Assembly: GCA_021414065.1 (NCBI GenBank)
Contig: JAIOPE010000146.1
Coordinates: forward strand, 1-64,000
Reading direction: 5' to 3'
DNA length: 64,000 bases
Source: Planctomycetota bacterium
GTDB lineage: Bacteria; Planctomycetota; JAJSAM01; JAJVHW01
Below, piece after piece: positions 1 to 9,900 of this stretch. Position numbers and translations under genes: made by a program. Position 1 is the first letter of the stretch; each line of letters begins with the position of its first letter. The notes beneath the pieces are model-generated. The model was not told where the DNA came from, did not search any database, and worked only from the letters and a program-made list of their open reading frames with translations.

Positions 1-100
1 CCCGGAGCTCGGGCCTACCTCGTCGGGATCGCCGCCACGAGCGCGTCGTCATCGGCTCCTCGGTCCGGCCCGGCTCCTCTGCGGGCTCGTGCGGTCCTCG
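1..100 (-). repeat. Dispersed intergenic repeat, copy 1
   Basis: This stretch carries the conserved blocks CTACCTCGTCGGGA and CTCCTCGGTCCGGCCCGGC that recur at 3498-3598, 19461-19566, 21757-21862, 57996-58040 and 58715-58820. It lies just beyond the terminator of the decaheme gene that ends at 171. Read on the minus strand it encodes a short peptide of the pattern AGPDRG...ALVA..PTR followed by TAG, as in most other copies. The left edge is cut by the window start. What it does is unknown. Confidence 0.75.
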
Positions 101-109
101 AATCGGAAA

Positions 110-135
110 GGCCCGGGAGGTCTTCCTCCCGGGCC
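110..135 (-). terminator. Hairpin terminator after decaheme gene 1
   Basis: A perfect 11-bp inverted repeat, GGCCCGGGAGG and CCTCCCGGGCC with a 4-base loop, lies about 35 bases beyond the stop codon at 171. On the minus strand it is followed by TTTCC. The same hairpin follows the paralogous gene at 3609-3634, so it was duplicated with the gene. Confidence 0.8.
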
Positions 136-170
136 AGTAGAGACATGTGTGCCGTCAGGCCGTGATCAGA

Positions 171-3100
171 TCACGGACGGACGAGCGCGGCGGCGTTCGT
201 CGCGTTCTTCGGGCTCGCGTTCCAGAGACCGTCATCGAGGTAGTCGATGGAGTCGTAGAGGAGCTCGAACGTCGAGCGACCGTTGTGCGCCCAGCTACCC
301 GGGTCCTTGTAGGTGAACTGGTAGTTGTGGGCGCCGTAGATCATGAACTTGTCGAACTGAGCGTACCGGTCCGACGTCGTGATCACGCCGTCGGCGTTGA
401 GGTCGTCCGGGAGTCCGTTGCCGTCGTTGTCACGGAACCAGTAGGGGTTCGTGTTCCCGTCGTACAGCGGCTTGCCCTTGCCCTTGCGGGTGGCGTACGC
501 CTCGAGAGCCTTCAGCAGCGACGCCTGGTAGGCGTGGACCTCGTCCGAGAGCTTGGTCGTGGCAGCGTCGCCATCCATGTTCACGGTCAGGTCCGAGAGT
601 CCGGCACGCGTCGCACGATACGTCTCGATGTCCGTGCTCGCGCCGTGGCAGATCGTGCAGGTCGCGCCCGTCTCGGGCTCGAACTTGTGGGAGCCGTCCT
701 GCATGTGGCAGAAGGCGCACCGGGCCTCGTTCGGCATGCCGCCGGTCGGGTTCGTCGTGGCGTTGTAGTCCGTCCACGCCGTGGTGTTGTAGTGCGTCCA
801 GGGGCCGACGTACGTGCGGGCCGGGAAGGCCGTGGCCGCCTCGTCCGCAATGCCGGTCCAGACGTAGCCCACTCCGGCCTTCGTCGCGTACTGCGTGGCG
901 CCGGCGGGGAAGTAGTGGACGTTCGGGAAGCTGATCGCCTGCTGGTTCGTCGTGGCGACGATGCCGGCGTTGATCGAGAGCATCGACTGGCGACCCTGGT
1001 GGCAGGTCATGCAGATGAAGGACTCGTCAGGCGTCGTCGCGCTCGTGTTGATCGAGACGGCGTTGATCTGAGCCTGCGTGGACGGGATGATCGTCGTGCC
1101 CGAGGGGAGCTGGTACGGGAAGATCACCTTCGTGACGACGACCCGCGCCGGATCGGTCTTGAAGTCCGCTCCGACCACGTGGCAGGACTCGCACGGCATG
1201 CCGGACACCGTCGGCTGGGAGATCGTCGTGTCCATGCCGTACTTCACCCGGAAGCGGAAGCCCTCGAGGCTGTGGCACTTCGCGCAGCTCGAGGAAACGC
1301 CCGTGTCGTCCGCCCAGTCCGTGTAGGCGTCGGCCGAGCTGTCGAAGTGGCCGATGTCGTTGCGGACCATGCTCGCGAGGTTCACCGTGTAGCCGTTGGC
1401 GACCGTCACGTCGACCAGCGCGTGCGCGTCGAGGTCTGCGATCGAGTCGTACATCAGCTCGTTCAGGTACTTGCCGTTGTGGGCGAAGCCACCGGGGTCC
1501 TTCTTGAACATCTGGTAGTTGAACGCCGCCTTCACCAGGCGAGCGGTCCACTTCGCGTAGCCGCCCTCACCCGTGTCGATCGTGCCGTTCTCGTTCGTGT
1601 CGATGAAGAAGTACGGATACACGGCGCCGTCGTAGCCGATCGGCGATGCGTTCACGTCCTTCGCGTACTCCTTGATCGTCTTGAGCAGCACGTCGGAGGT
1701 GCCGACGAGCTCTTCGTACATGCCCTCGGTGGCGTTGCCGTCACCGTCGAAGTCGGAGACCGTGCCGGCCATGCGGACCTTGTGCAGGTCGTCGATCGCG
1801 AGCTCGTACTTGGCCGGATCGGTGGCATTCGCCGGCGCGATCACGTGGCAGGTCACGCACTCGTTCACCTTGACCTTCAGGGTGTGCGGGTCGTGGCACC
1901 GGATGCAGGTGTCGTAGTCCTCGACGTGCGTGAACTTCTTCTCGTACGCCTTGCCCGTGTACTCGTAGCCCACACCGGCCTCGCGGCCGTAGAGCGTCGC
2001 GGCTGCGGCGAAGTAGTGGATGTTCTTGAAGCCGATCTTGTTCGTGCCGGTCGTGACCGGAAGATCGACGTCGATCGGGTTCAGCGTCGCGAGCGTGGCC
2101 GGCGCGACCGGCGGCGTCGAGAACGCGAGCGCGATCATCGAGTCGAGCGTGTACTTCGACTCGCGACCCTGGTGGCAGATCATGCAGCGCGACTCGTCAC
2201 CGATGCCGGTGATCGTCTTCGGGGTTGTGGCAGGCAGAAGGCCCGCGACCGTGTTGCCCGTCGCGGTGAACGTGACCTGCGTCAGGTTCGCGGTGCCTGC
2301 GTTGTGGCAGGTCTCGCAGTCCACCGTGCGCCCCACTGCGGGCGCGACGTTGACGACGCCGGCGGCCGTGCCGTCAACGCCGAGGAAGTCGCGGTATCCG
2401 GCGCCGGAGTGGCACTTGGCGCAAGACGTCGGGACAACGGCCGGGATGTCGTTGTTCCAGTGAGCAAACGGCTCCGTGGTGACGGCCGAGTGCTTCGAGC
2501 TCAGCCAGAGCTGCCGCTTGTCGTCAGCCGTGCCGCGCGCGATGTCAACGACGCCGAAGCCCCACGTCCGCGTGCCCTTCGGGGCCGTGAACTTCACGAC
2601 CAGGTCGATCGGGTCGTTCGCGGTGCCGGAGTTGGCGACCGTGACGCGGTACCGGCCGTCGGCCGGGATCGCGAGCTTGCGGATGAGAGCGCCGGCGGTG
2701 ATGGTCAGGGCGCCGTTCGGGCCGGAGACCGCCGAGACCGTCGGGACGGCGGCGCTGTTCTTCGCCTTCTTCACCGCGATGTCCACCGTGGAGCCGGCGG
2801 GGGCGCCGAACTCGTACGTGGTCGCCGTGGTGAGCTGCGTGGCGAACGTCTTCGGCCAGGTGGCCTTGGTCGTCAGGCGGTACGCGCCCGTGCCCGCCGT
2901 GGACACGACCTTGAAGCCGTAGCTCCCGCGGTTCGTGAGCGCGAAGTTCTTGATCGCCGTGCCGGTTCCCGCCGTGCCGACGTCAACGTTCGCGCCGGCC
3001 GCGTCCACCAGGCTGACCGCCGCCGTGAGACCCGAGGTCTTCAGGAGCGGCTTGACCAGCGTCGAGACCTTCGTCGTCTCCGGGGCGAAGAACGAGAACA

Positions 3101-3281
3101 CGTGGCTCTCACTCCCCGCCGCCGCTGCGAACTCCGCCCCGATGCTGTCGCCCAGGCGGATCTTCTGCGTGCCGTCCCATGCCGCACCGGCAGGAACGGC
3201 GATCAGGGCCGCGAACGCCGCGACCACCGCGGCCCGGCCCAGATTGCGGGGCGTTGCTCGCCCTGCTCCGTTTGCACTCAT
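171..3281 (-). CDS. Secreted decaheme c-type cytochrome (paralogue 1)
   Basis: The 1036-residue product begins with a signal peptide (about residues 1-34, ending PAGA). Two beta-rich segments resembling PPC/adhesion-type domains follow (about 40-250), then ten CXXCH heme sites and no transmembrane helix. The heme part is an internal duplication of a five-heme module. Each half contains a CAKCHS site, a CE(T/S)CH site, a CMxCHQGR site and two further sites, then a DxNxxG/DxDGNG loop, and closes with DPG(G/S)(F/W)AHNG and a YDSI motif. ATG 3281 is preceded by AGGAGGT at good spacing. It is the last gene of the cytochrome cluster and a tandem duplicate of 3663-6761; the leader and terminator are duplicated too. 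A periplasmic or extracellular electron-transfer role is inferred; ten hemes match MtrC/OmcA numerically, but I see no clear homology to them. Confidence 0.9.
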   Translation of the reverse strand: MSANGAGRATPRNLGRAAVVAAFAALIAVPAGAAWDGTQKIRLGDSIGAEFAAAAGSESHVFSFFAPETTKVSTLVKPLLKTSGLTAAVSLVDAAGANVDVGTAGTGTAIKNFALTNRGSYGFKVVSTAGTGAYRLTTKATWPKTFATQLTTATTYEFGAPAGSTVDIAVKKAKNSAAVPTVSAVSGPNGALTITAGALIRKLAIPADGRYRVTVANSGTANDPIDLVVKFTAPKGTRTWGFGVVDIARGTADDKRQLWLSSKHSAVTTEPFAHWNNDIPAVVPTSCAKCHSGAGYRDFLGVDGTAAGVVNVAPAVGRTVDCETCHNAGTANLTQVTFTATGNTVAGLLPATTPKTITGIGDESRCMICHQGRESKYTLDSMIALAFSTPPVAPATLATLNPIDVDLPVTTGTNKIGFKNIHYFAAAATLYGREAGVGYEYTGKAYEKKFTHVEDYDTCIRCHDPHTLKVKVNECVTCHVIAPANATDPAKYELAIDDLHKVRMAGTVSDFDGDGNATEGMYEELVGTSDVLLKTIKEYAKDVNASPIGYDGAVYPYFFIDTNENGTIDTGEGGYAKWTARLVKAAFNYQMFKKDPGGFAHNGKYLNELMYDSIADLDAHALVDVTVANGYTVNLASMVRNDIGHFDSSADAYTDWADDTGVSSSCAKCHSLEGFRFRVKYGMDTTISQPTVSGMPCESCHVVGADFKTDPARVVVTKVIFPYQLPSGTTIIPSTQAQINAVSINTSATTPDESFICMTCHQGRQSMLSINAGIVATTNQQAISFPNVHYFPAGATQYATKAGVGYVWTGIADEAATAFPARTYVGPWTHYNTTAWTDYNATTNPTGGMPNEARCAFCHMQDGSHKFEPETGATCTICHGASTDIETYRATRAGLSDLTVNMDGDAATTKLSDEVHAYQASLLKALEAYATRKGKGKPLYDGNTNPYWFRDNDGNGLPDDLNADGVITTSDRYAQFDKFMIYGAHNYQFTYKDPGSWAHNGRSTFELLYDSIDYLDDGLWNASPKNATNAAALVRP

Positions 3282-3363
3282 CTCGCACCTCCTGACCGAT
3301 CCGTTTTCGGGAGTCGGCCTATTGATGAGGTCGAGTCTAGGTGGCCCGGTGACCGCGCACAGG

Positions 3364-3375
3364 AACCTTGGTCAC
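3364..3375. promoter_or_regulatory. Operator-like ACCTTGGTCACA site
   Basis: The 12-mer ACCTTGGTCACA upstream of decaheme gene 1 is also present at 19344-19355 in front of the first gene of the cluster, where it extends into the palindrome GTCACATTGTGAC. A shared regulator of the cytochrome units is possible, but two matches are weak evidence. Confidence 0.3.
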
Positions 3376-3416
3376 ACACCTCCGAACGAATCCGCAGTCG
3401 CTGCCTGAGCGCACTT

Positions 3417-3440
3417 CCCAGGCTCGGGTCCGAGCCTGGG
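3417..3440. other. Hairpin in the leader region of decaheme gene 1
   Basis: CCCAGGCTCGG and CCGAGCCTGGG form a perfect 11-bp inverted repeat with a two-base spacer. It lies between the terminator of the upstream paralogue and the start at 3281. It could be a leader structure, a second terminator or a protein-binding palindrome; the sequence does not decide. Confidence 0.5.
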
Positions 3441-3497
3441 ACGGGCGCCGGAATCGACCGACCGCCCAGGAATCGGAAGGGCCCGGGAGGGTGTTGG

Positions 3498-3598
3498 CTC
3501 CGGAGCTCGGGCCTACCTCGTCGGGATCCCCGCGGCGACGGCCGCCGTGTCGGCTCCTCGGTCCGGCCCGGCTCGTCTGCGAGTTCGGTGCGACCCCA
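3498..3598 (-). repeat. Dispersed intergenic repeat, copy 2
   Basis: Very similar to copy 1, including the GAGCTCGGGCCTACCTCG left end and the CGGCTCCTCGGTCCGGCCCG core. It lies directly beyond the terminator of the second decaheme gene. A lone half of the terminator sequence (AATCGGAAGGGCCCGGGAGG) precedes it at 3471-3490, showing that the 3' flank was duplicated with the gene and partly rearranged. The minus-strand reading again ends PTR-stop. Confidence 0.75.
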
Positions 3599-3608
3599 GA
3601 ATCGGAAA

Positions 3609-3634
3609 GGCCCGGGAGGTCTTCCTCCCGGGCC
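3609..3634 (-). terminator. Hairpin terminator after decaheme gene 2
   Basis: Identical 11-bp stem (GGCCCGGGAGG/CCTCCCGGGCC, 4-base loop) to the one at 110-135, about 30 bases beyond the stop at 3663, with TTTCC following on the minus strand. Confidence 0.8.
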
Positions 3635-3662
3635 AGTAGAGACTTGGTCGCCTTCAGTGAGT

Positions 3663-6600
3663 CTAGTTCGTGATCGGGCGGACGAGCGGCGCGCCGTTGG
3701 TCGGGTTCACAGGGCTCCCGTTCCACAGCTCGTCGTCCATGTAGTCGATCGCGTCGTAGAGGTACTGCATGGTGTAGCGCGGGTTGTGCGCCCAGCTACC
3801 GGCGTCGCGATAGGCCATCGTGAGGTCGTGCGAAGCGTACACCATGTACTTGTCCATGTTCGAGTAGCGGATGTAGCCCGTGGCCGGGGCGACGGCCGGG
3901 TCAGGCAGGCCGTCGAGGTCCTGGTCGCGGAACCAGTACGGGCTCGAATACTGGTGCTCGAAGAACACGATGCCGGGCTTCGCCTTGCGAGCGGCGTAGG
4001 CCTGGATCTTGGCGTACAGGGCGTCCTTGAATACCTGAACTTCCTGGACGAGCTCGGTCGTGGCCGCGTTGCCGTCGAAGTCGATCGAGAGGGAGGTCAG
4101 GCCACCGGCGCTGGCGCGGTAGGTCTCGATCGTGCCGTTGCCGTGGCAGAGCTTGCAGCTCGTGCCGGTCTCGGGCTCGAACTTGTGGGAGCCGTCCTGC
4201 ATGTGGCAGAACGTGCACTGGGCCTCAGCCGGCATGCCGCTGTTCGCGACCGACGAGCTGTAGCCGACCCACGCGTTCGCGTTGTAGTGCGTCCAGGGCG
4301 CCGCGTACTTGCGGGCCACCGGGAAGGCGGCGGCCGTCGAGTCCGTGATGCCGGACCAGGGGTACGCCACTCCGGCCTTCGTCGAGTACTGCGTCGCACC
4401 CGCGGGGAAGTAGTGGACGTGCTGGAACTGCAGCGTCTGCGGGTTCGTGGCCGCGGCGACGTAGATGTCGATCGAGATCTTCGACTGACGGCCCTGGTGG
4501 CAGGTCATGCACACGAAGGAGTCGTCCGGCGTCGTCGGGTTGTTGTTGATCGTCACGCCCGTGATCTGCGTGCTCGTGGCGGTCGTCGGGTACGTCATGA
4601 ACGCGACCTTGTCGACGTAGACCCGCGCGGGGTCGGTCTTGAAGTCAGCGCCGACCACGTGGCAGGACTCGCAGAGCATCCCGGCCACCGTCGGCTGGGA
4701 GATCGTCGTGTCGATGCCGTACTTCACCCGGAAGCGGAAGCCCTCGAGGCTGTGGCAGCGAGCGCAGCTCGAGGTCACGCCCGTGTCGTCCGCCCAGTCC
4801 GTGTAGGCGTCGGCCGAGGTGTCGAAGTGCCCGACGTCGTTGCGGACCATGCCGGCGAGGTTCACCGTGTAGCCGTTGGCGACCGTCACATCGACCAGCG
4901 CGTGCGCGTCGAGGTCGGTGATCGAGTCGTACATCAGCTCGTTCAGGTACTTGCCGTTGTGGGCGAAGCCGCCCGGGTCCTTCTTGAACATCTGGTAGTT
5001 GAACGCCGCCTTCACGAGGCGAGCGGTCCACTTCGCGTAGCCGCCCTCACCCGTGTCGATCGTGCCGTTCTCGTTCGTGTCCGCGAAGAAGTACGGATAC
5101 ACCGCGCCGTCGTAGCCGATCGGGGCCGCGTTCACGTCCTTCGCGTACTCCTTGATCGCCTTGAGCAGCACGTCGGAGGTGCCGACGAGTTCCTCGTACA
5201 GGCCCTCGGTGGCGTTGCCGTCACCGTCGAAGTCGGAGATCGTGCCGGCCATACGAGCGCCGTGCAGGTCGTGGATCGCGTCTTCGTACTTGGTCGGGTC
5301 AGTGACGTTCGCCGGAGCGATGTCGTGGCACGTCGCGCATTCGCTGATCTTCACCTTGAGCGTGTGCGGGTCGTGGCACTTGATGCAGGAGTCGTAGTCC
5401 TCGACGTGCGTGAACTTCTTCTCGTACGCCTTGCCGTCGTACTCGTAGCCCACGCTCGCGTCACGGCCGTAAAGCGTCGCGGCGGCGGCGAAGTAGTGGA
5501 TGTTCTTGAAGCCGATCGTCCCATCGCCGTCGGAGCTGGAGGTGTCCACCGCGTCCACGTCGATCGGGAGGAGCGTCTTCGGAGTCGTCGTCCCGTCCAC
5601 GAACGCCAGCGAGATCATCGAGTCGAGCGTGTACTTCGACTCGCGGCCCTGGTGGCAGACCATGCAGCGCGACTCGTCGCCGATGCCCGTGATCGTCGTC
5701 GGCGTGACCGGCGCGAGCGGAGCCGTCGGGGCGAGGTTGCCCGTCGCGGCGAACGTGACCGTGGTCAGGTTCGCGGTGCCGGCGTTGTGGCACGCCGCGC
5801 AGTCAACCACGCGGCCGAGCGCGGCCGCATTGTTCACGGTCCCCGCGGCCGTGCCGTCGACGCCGAGGAAGTCCTCGTAGCCGGCGCCGCTGTGGCACTT
5901 GGCGCAAGACGTCGGGATGACGGCCGGAATGTCGTTGTTCCAGTGCGCAAACGCCTCGGTGGCGAGCGCCGCGTGCTTCGAGCTCTCCCAGAGCTTGCGC
6001 TTCGCGTTGTCCGTCGCGGGCGATGCAGTCGCCGTGCCGAACGCCCAGACGCGCGCGCTCTTCGGGGCCGTGAACTTCACGACCAGGTCGATCGGCGCGC
6101 CGGCCGTGCCGGCATTCGCCACGGTGACGCGGTAGCGGCCATCGACCGGGATGGCGAGCTTGCGGATCAGAGCGCCGGCCGTGATGGTCAGCGCGCCGCT
6201 CGGTCCAGCGACCGCCGAAACCGTCGGTGCAGCCGCGCTCCCCTTCGCCTTCTTCACCGAGATGTCCACCGTCGATCCGGCGGGGGCGCCGAACTCGTAG
6301 GTGAGCGCCGTGGTGAGCTGCGTGGCGAACGTCTTCGGCCACGTGGCCTTGGTCGTCAGGCGGTACTCGCCGGTGCCGGCCGTGGACACGACCTTGAAGC
6401 CGTAGTTCCCACGATTCGCGATCACGAAGTTCTTGATCGCCGTGGGCGTGCCCGCGGCACCGAGGTCCACGTTCGCGCCGGCCCCGTCCACAAGACTGAC
6501 CGCCGCAGCGAGACCCGAGGTCTTCACGAGCGGCTTGACCAGCGTCGACACCTTCGTCGTCTCAGGGGCGTAGAACGAGAACACGTGGCTCTCGGCTCCC

Positions 6601-6761
6601 GCCGCTGCGGCGAACTCCGCCCCGACGCTGTCGCCCAGGCGGATCTTCTGCGTGCCGTCCCATGCCGCACCGGCAGGAACGGTCATCAGGGCCGCGAACG
6701 CCGCGACCACCGCGGCCCGGCCCAGATTGCGGGGCGTTGCTCGCCCTGCGTTTGCTCTCAT
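3663..6761 (-). CDS. Secreted decaheme c-type cytochrome (paralogue 2)
   Basis: The 1032-residue product is collinear with the protein at 171-3281 and closely similar over most of its length: signal peptide, two beta-rich N-terminal segments, then ten CXXCH sites in two five-heme modules, each ending in DPG/DAG-(F/W)AHN...YD(S/A)I. Divergence is concentrated in the last 200 residues and in some loops. A longer open frame exists, but ATG 6761 (MRANAG...) is preferred because AGGAGGT precedes it, the signal peptide begins there, and the roughly 45 bases upstream are nearly identical to the leader of paralogue 1. Soluble periplasmic or exported electron carrier; exact localisation is inferred. 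Confidence 0.9.
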   Translation of the reverse strand: MRANAGRATPRNLGRAAVVAAFAALMTVPAGAAWDGTQKIRLGDSVGAEFAAAAGAESHVFSFYAPETTKVSTLVKPLVKTSGLAAAVSLVDGAGANVDLGAAGTPTAIKNFVIANRGNYGFKVVSTAGTGEYRLTTKATWPKTFATQLTTALTYEFGAPAGSTVDISVKKAKGSAAAPTVSAVAGPSGALTITAGALIRKLAIPVDGRYRVTVANAGTAGAPIDLVVKFTAPKSARVWAFGTATASPATDNAKRKLWESSKHAALATEAFAHWNNDIPAVIPTSCAKCHSGAGYEDFLGVDGTAAGTVNNAAALGRVVDCAACHNAGTANLTTVTFAATGNLAPTAPLAPVTPTTITGIGDESRCMVCHQGRESKYTLDSMISLAFVDGTTTPKTLLPIDVDAVDTSSSDGDGTIGFKNIHYFAAAATLYGRDASVGYEYDGKAYEKKFTHVEDYDSCIKCHDPHTLKVKISECATCHDIAPANVTDPTKYEDAIHDLHGARMAGTISDFDGDGNATEGLYEELVGTSDVLLKAIKEYAKDVNAAPIGYDGAVYPYFFADTNENGTIDTGEGGYAKWTARLVKAAFNYQMFKKDPGGFAHNGKYLNELMYDSITDLDAHALVDVTVANGYTVNLAGMVRNDVGHFDTSADAYTDWADDTGVTSSCARCHSLEGFRFRVKYGIDTTISQPTVAGMLCESCHVVGADFKTDPARVYVDKVAFMTYPTTATSTQITGVTINNNPTTPDDSFVCMTCHQGRQSKISIDIYVAAATNPQTLQFQHVHYFPAGATQYSTKAGVAYPWSGITDSTAAAFPVARKYAAPWTHYNANAWVGYSSSVANSGMPAEAQCTFCHMQDGSHKFEPETGTSCKLCHGNGTIETYRASAGGLTSLSIDFDGNAATTELVQEVQVFKDALYAKIQAYAARKAKPGIVFFEHQYSSPYWFRDQDLDGLPDPAVAPATGYIRYSNMDKYMVYASHDLTMAYRDAGSWAHNPRYTMQYLYDAIDYMDDELWNGSPVNPTNGAPLVRPITN

Positions 6762-6914
6762 CTCGCACCTCCTGACCGATCCGTTTTCGGGAGTCGGCCT
6801 ATTGATTGAGCGAGAAGGTAACGAGGGGTCGGCTCGGGCCCTCGCGACATGGATCACGCACCCCCATGGAATCGAGGCGGGCCCTGGAGAAGAGCCTCCA
6901 GAGCCCGTGGTCTC

Positions 6915-6952
6915 GGCCGGGTGTCCGTGACGAAAATCACGGACACCCGGCC
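6915..6952 (-). terminator. Strong hairpin terminator after the 13-heme gene
   Basis: A perfect 16-bp inverted repeat (GGCCGGGTGTCCGTGA and its complement) with a 6-base loop lies 13 bases beyond the stop codon at 6965. It separates the 13-heme gene from the decaheme pair. No long T-tract follows. Confidence 0.8.
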
Positions 6953-6964
6953 AGTCGCTTCGGA

Positions 6965-9900
6965 TCAGCGCATAACCGCCGCCGGGATTGCCGCTGGATT
7001 CAACTCACGAATGGACCGCTGGAGGAGCTGAATGGACCGCACGGCGTTGTGTACGCCCTTGCTGGCGTCGTACGTCACCGTGTACCAGTTGTACGCGGCC
7101 CGCTTCTGCGCGTCGCTCGCTCCGGTCATCTTGTGGTCGGTCGCGGCGTTGTACTCGAAGGACCCGCCGGCAAACGTCACGTTCGCCGTGCCCGTCAGCG
7201 TGACCTGCAGCGCGTTGAGCAGGCCCGCGATCTCCGTCTGTATCCCCTCGAGCACTCCGTCGCCGTCCCAGTCGCTCAGCGACGGACGGTCGAACGTGGA
7301 CACGCCGTGACAAGCGCTGCACGTCTGGACCTGCGCACCGAACTGGTGCGTCTGCCCGCCCATGGTCTTGTTGAAGTGGCAGGTCACGCAACCGTCCGTG
7401 AATGCGGAGTGGAAGGAACTGGTGTACGCGGGAGCGCCTGGGACCTCGGCTCCCGCCGTCCCGGCCATCATCTCCTTCATCGGGTGGCGCACCTGCTCGC
7501 CGTACTGCTGAAAGTCAGCGAACACAACGCTCTGGGCGTTGTGGCACTGTCCGCAGAGCTGGGCCTTCGGGAGCCGGAGAGGGTTCGTGCCCGCCGCAAA
7601 CGTGCCGTCGGCCTTCTTGCCGTGGCAGGCATCGCACGAGATGCCCTTGTAGCGGGCGTAGGCCTTCTTCAGGATCGCGTCGGACTTCGCCTGGTCGATC
7701 GTCTCGCCGTTCACCTGCACGCGAACGAAGCCCTCCGTCGTGTGGCACTGCACGCAGAAGAGCCCGCCGTTGCGGTTCGGGTTCGCGATGCCGTTCTGGA
7801 AGTTGCGCGGGCGGTCGGCGTGGAACGTGCCGTCCTTGTCCGCGTTGTCGGTCGCCCACTGCGCGATGATCGGTCCGACGATGTCCGACGGACCCGTCGG
7901 GTGGCACACGTTGCAGGAGTTCGTGGGGCCGACGAGCGTCTCGTTCCCGCCGCCGTCCTTCGTCGAGAGCGCGCGGCTCACACGCGGGTTCACGGTCTGG
8001 AACGTGTGGACGTGTTCGTCGCCGCCGAGTGTGAACCCGGCCTTGTCGGTCACGTTGACGGCTGTCTTCTCCATCGTCGGCATGTGGCACGTCTCGCAGC
8101 GGCCGACGCCCGTCCCTGCGGGGTCGTAGAGCGCGAGCGACGACACCGGCATCCCGATGTCTTTCATGTGGTCGTTGACCGCCTGCTTCACGGAGTCGGG
8201 CGTGGTACCCGAACCGATTTGCGCGACGTCGGCCAGCGTCAGCGACCCGTAGGGCGCGAAGCCCGCGTGGCAGGAGAGGCAGAGACTGTTGTCGGCCGCG
8301 CCCGTCTTCACCGCGACCTTGGCGCCGGTCGCGCCGCGCTGAACGGTCGCACGGATCATGTACTTGGAGTTGCGCACGTGCGGGTCGTGGCAGTCGAAGC
8401 AGGTCGGCGAGAAGCCGGCGACCGGACCGTGGTTGCCCTGCGTCAGGTCGAGCGACTGCTGGCGGTGCGACCTCGATGCGATCCACGTGAAGTCGTCATG
8501 CTCGGACACCGACGGATTGGGGTCCGTGTAGAAGAGCTTCGCCGACTGACCCCAGTAGTCGGTGGACGTCTTGGTGATGTCGAAGAAGTTGCGGTGCGTG
8601 TCGCCGAACTTGGCGACGCCGTTCGCGGCGGTCCATCCGAACCCGGCCTTCTGGAACGCCGTCTCGGCGACGCCCGGGTAGGCGTCCTTCGCCGTGCCGC
8701 GCGTGTGGCAACGGCCGCACACCTCGTTCGCCTTCGCGACGCCGGCGGGCGTACCGTCGATGAACGCGCGCGGGTTCCGGATCTTCGTCTTGTCTCCGAG
8801 GCCTTCAACGTGCTCCTTGCCGGGCCCGTGACACTGCTCGCAGCCGATGTTGAAGTCAACGTGGCCGACCTGGAACTGGCCGCTCGCAGAGACGAGCATC
8901 TCGCCGGTGTTGTGACATCCGGAGCAGCGCGCGTTGAAGCCCTGCGATTGCGGGGGCATCGTGCCGCCGCTCCACTTCGGGGTCGTCGCCGGAGTGCCCG
9001 AGTACCAGTCGCCGGGGTCGTACGTCGCGTAGAGGCCCGTGGAGTCGTTGAACTGCACGGGGGACGGGTACAACTCGGTTCCGATCGCGACGAGGTAGCG
9101 CTGCTTCCACTGGCCGTTGCCGCCCATGACTCGCGCGACGTCGTACCGCACTGAACCGATCGTGATCTTGTACGGGAGGATGTCGCCGGCGACGTGGCTG
9201 AGCTTCGGGGCGTTCGCGCCGTAGGTGGCGAACGCGGGAACCGTCGCAAGGTCGAGTCCGTCACGGAAATCGTCGATGCCGTTCTTGTCCACGTCGTTGA
9301 CGAACGCCTTGCCTGTGAGACCGGGGCGGTCCCACGTGCGGGCCGCGAGGTTGTGGAGCGAAGCCGCCCATCCGCGGAAGATCTCGTCGTGGCACCGGCC
9401 GCAGGGGTCGGACCCGACGTAGCCGGGCAGCGCCGCGAGCGCGGGACTGCCCTTGTCCACGATGAAGGGCGACGTTCCCGCGGATGCGGGCAGGGTGTGC
9501 GTGGACTTCGGGAGCGCCGGGTTCTTGAACGCGAACTTCAGTTGCACGTCCCCGACCGCGCCGTCGTTGCGCCAGACGACCGTGTATCGGCCGTCGGCGG
9601 GCAGCGCGACGTCCTTCGCGGTGGACCCCTTCGCCGTCGTGGCTGCAGCGGTGTAGACCGCGGCGCCATCGGGGCCGAGGATCGACTCGATGACCGGGCG
9701 CGCACGACTGCGTCCGCGCGGCATCACGGACACGCTGACCGTCGCTCCGCCGACTCCGTGGAATCGGAACTCGTTCGCGCCCTCGGGCGCCGAAGCGACG
9801 ATCCCGACGGCGGACGTCGCGACGCCACCGGACGTCTGGAGCACGTACCCGCCCGTTCCGGACGACGACGCCACCTCGATGGTGAAGTAACCGGAGAACG

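Noticed and set aside
147-6809. A 2220-residue open frame antisense to both decaheme genes
   Set aside because: It is Arg/Val-rich, has no domain signature, and mirrors the G/C third-position bias of the real genes on the other strand; its existence follows from the base composition.
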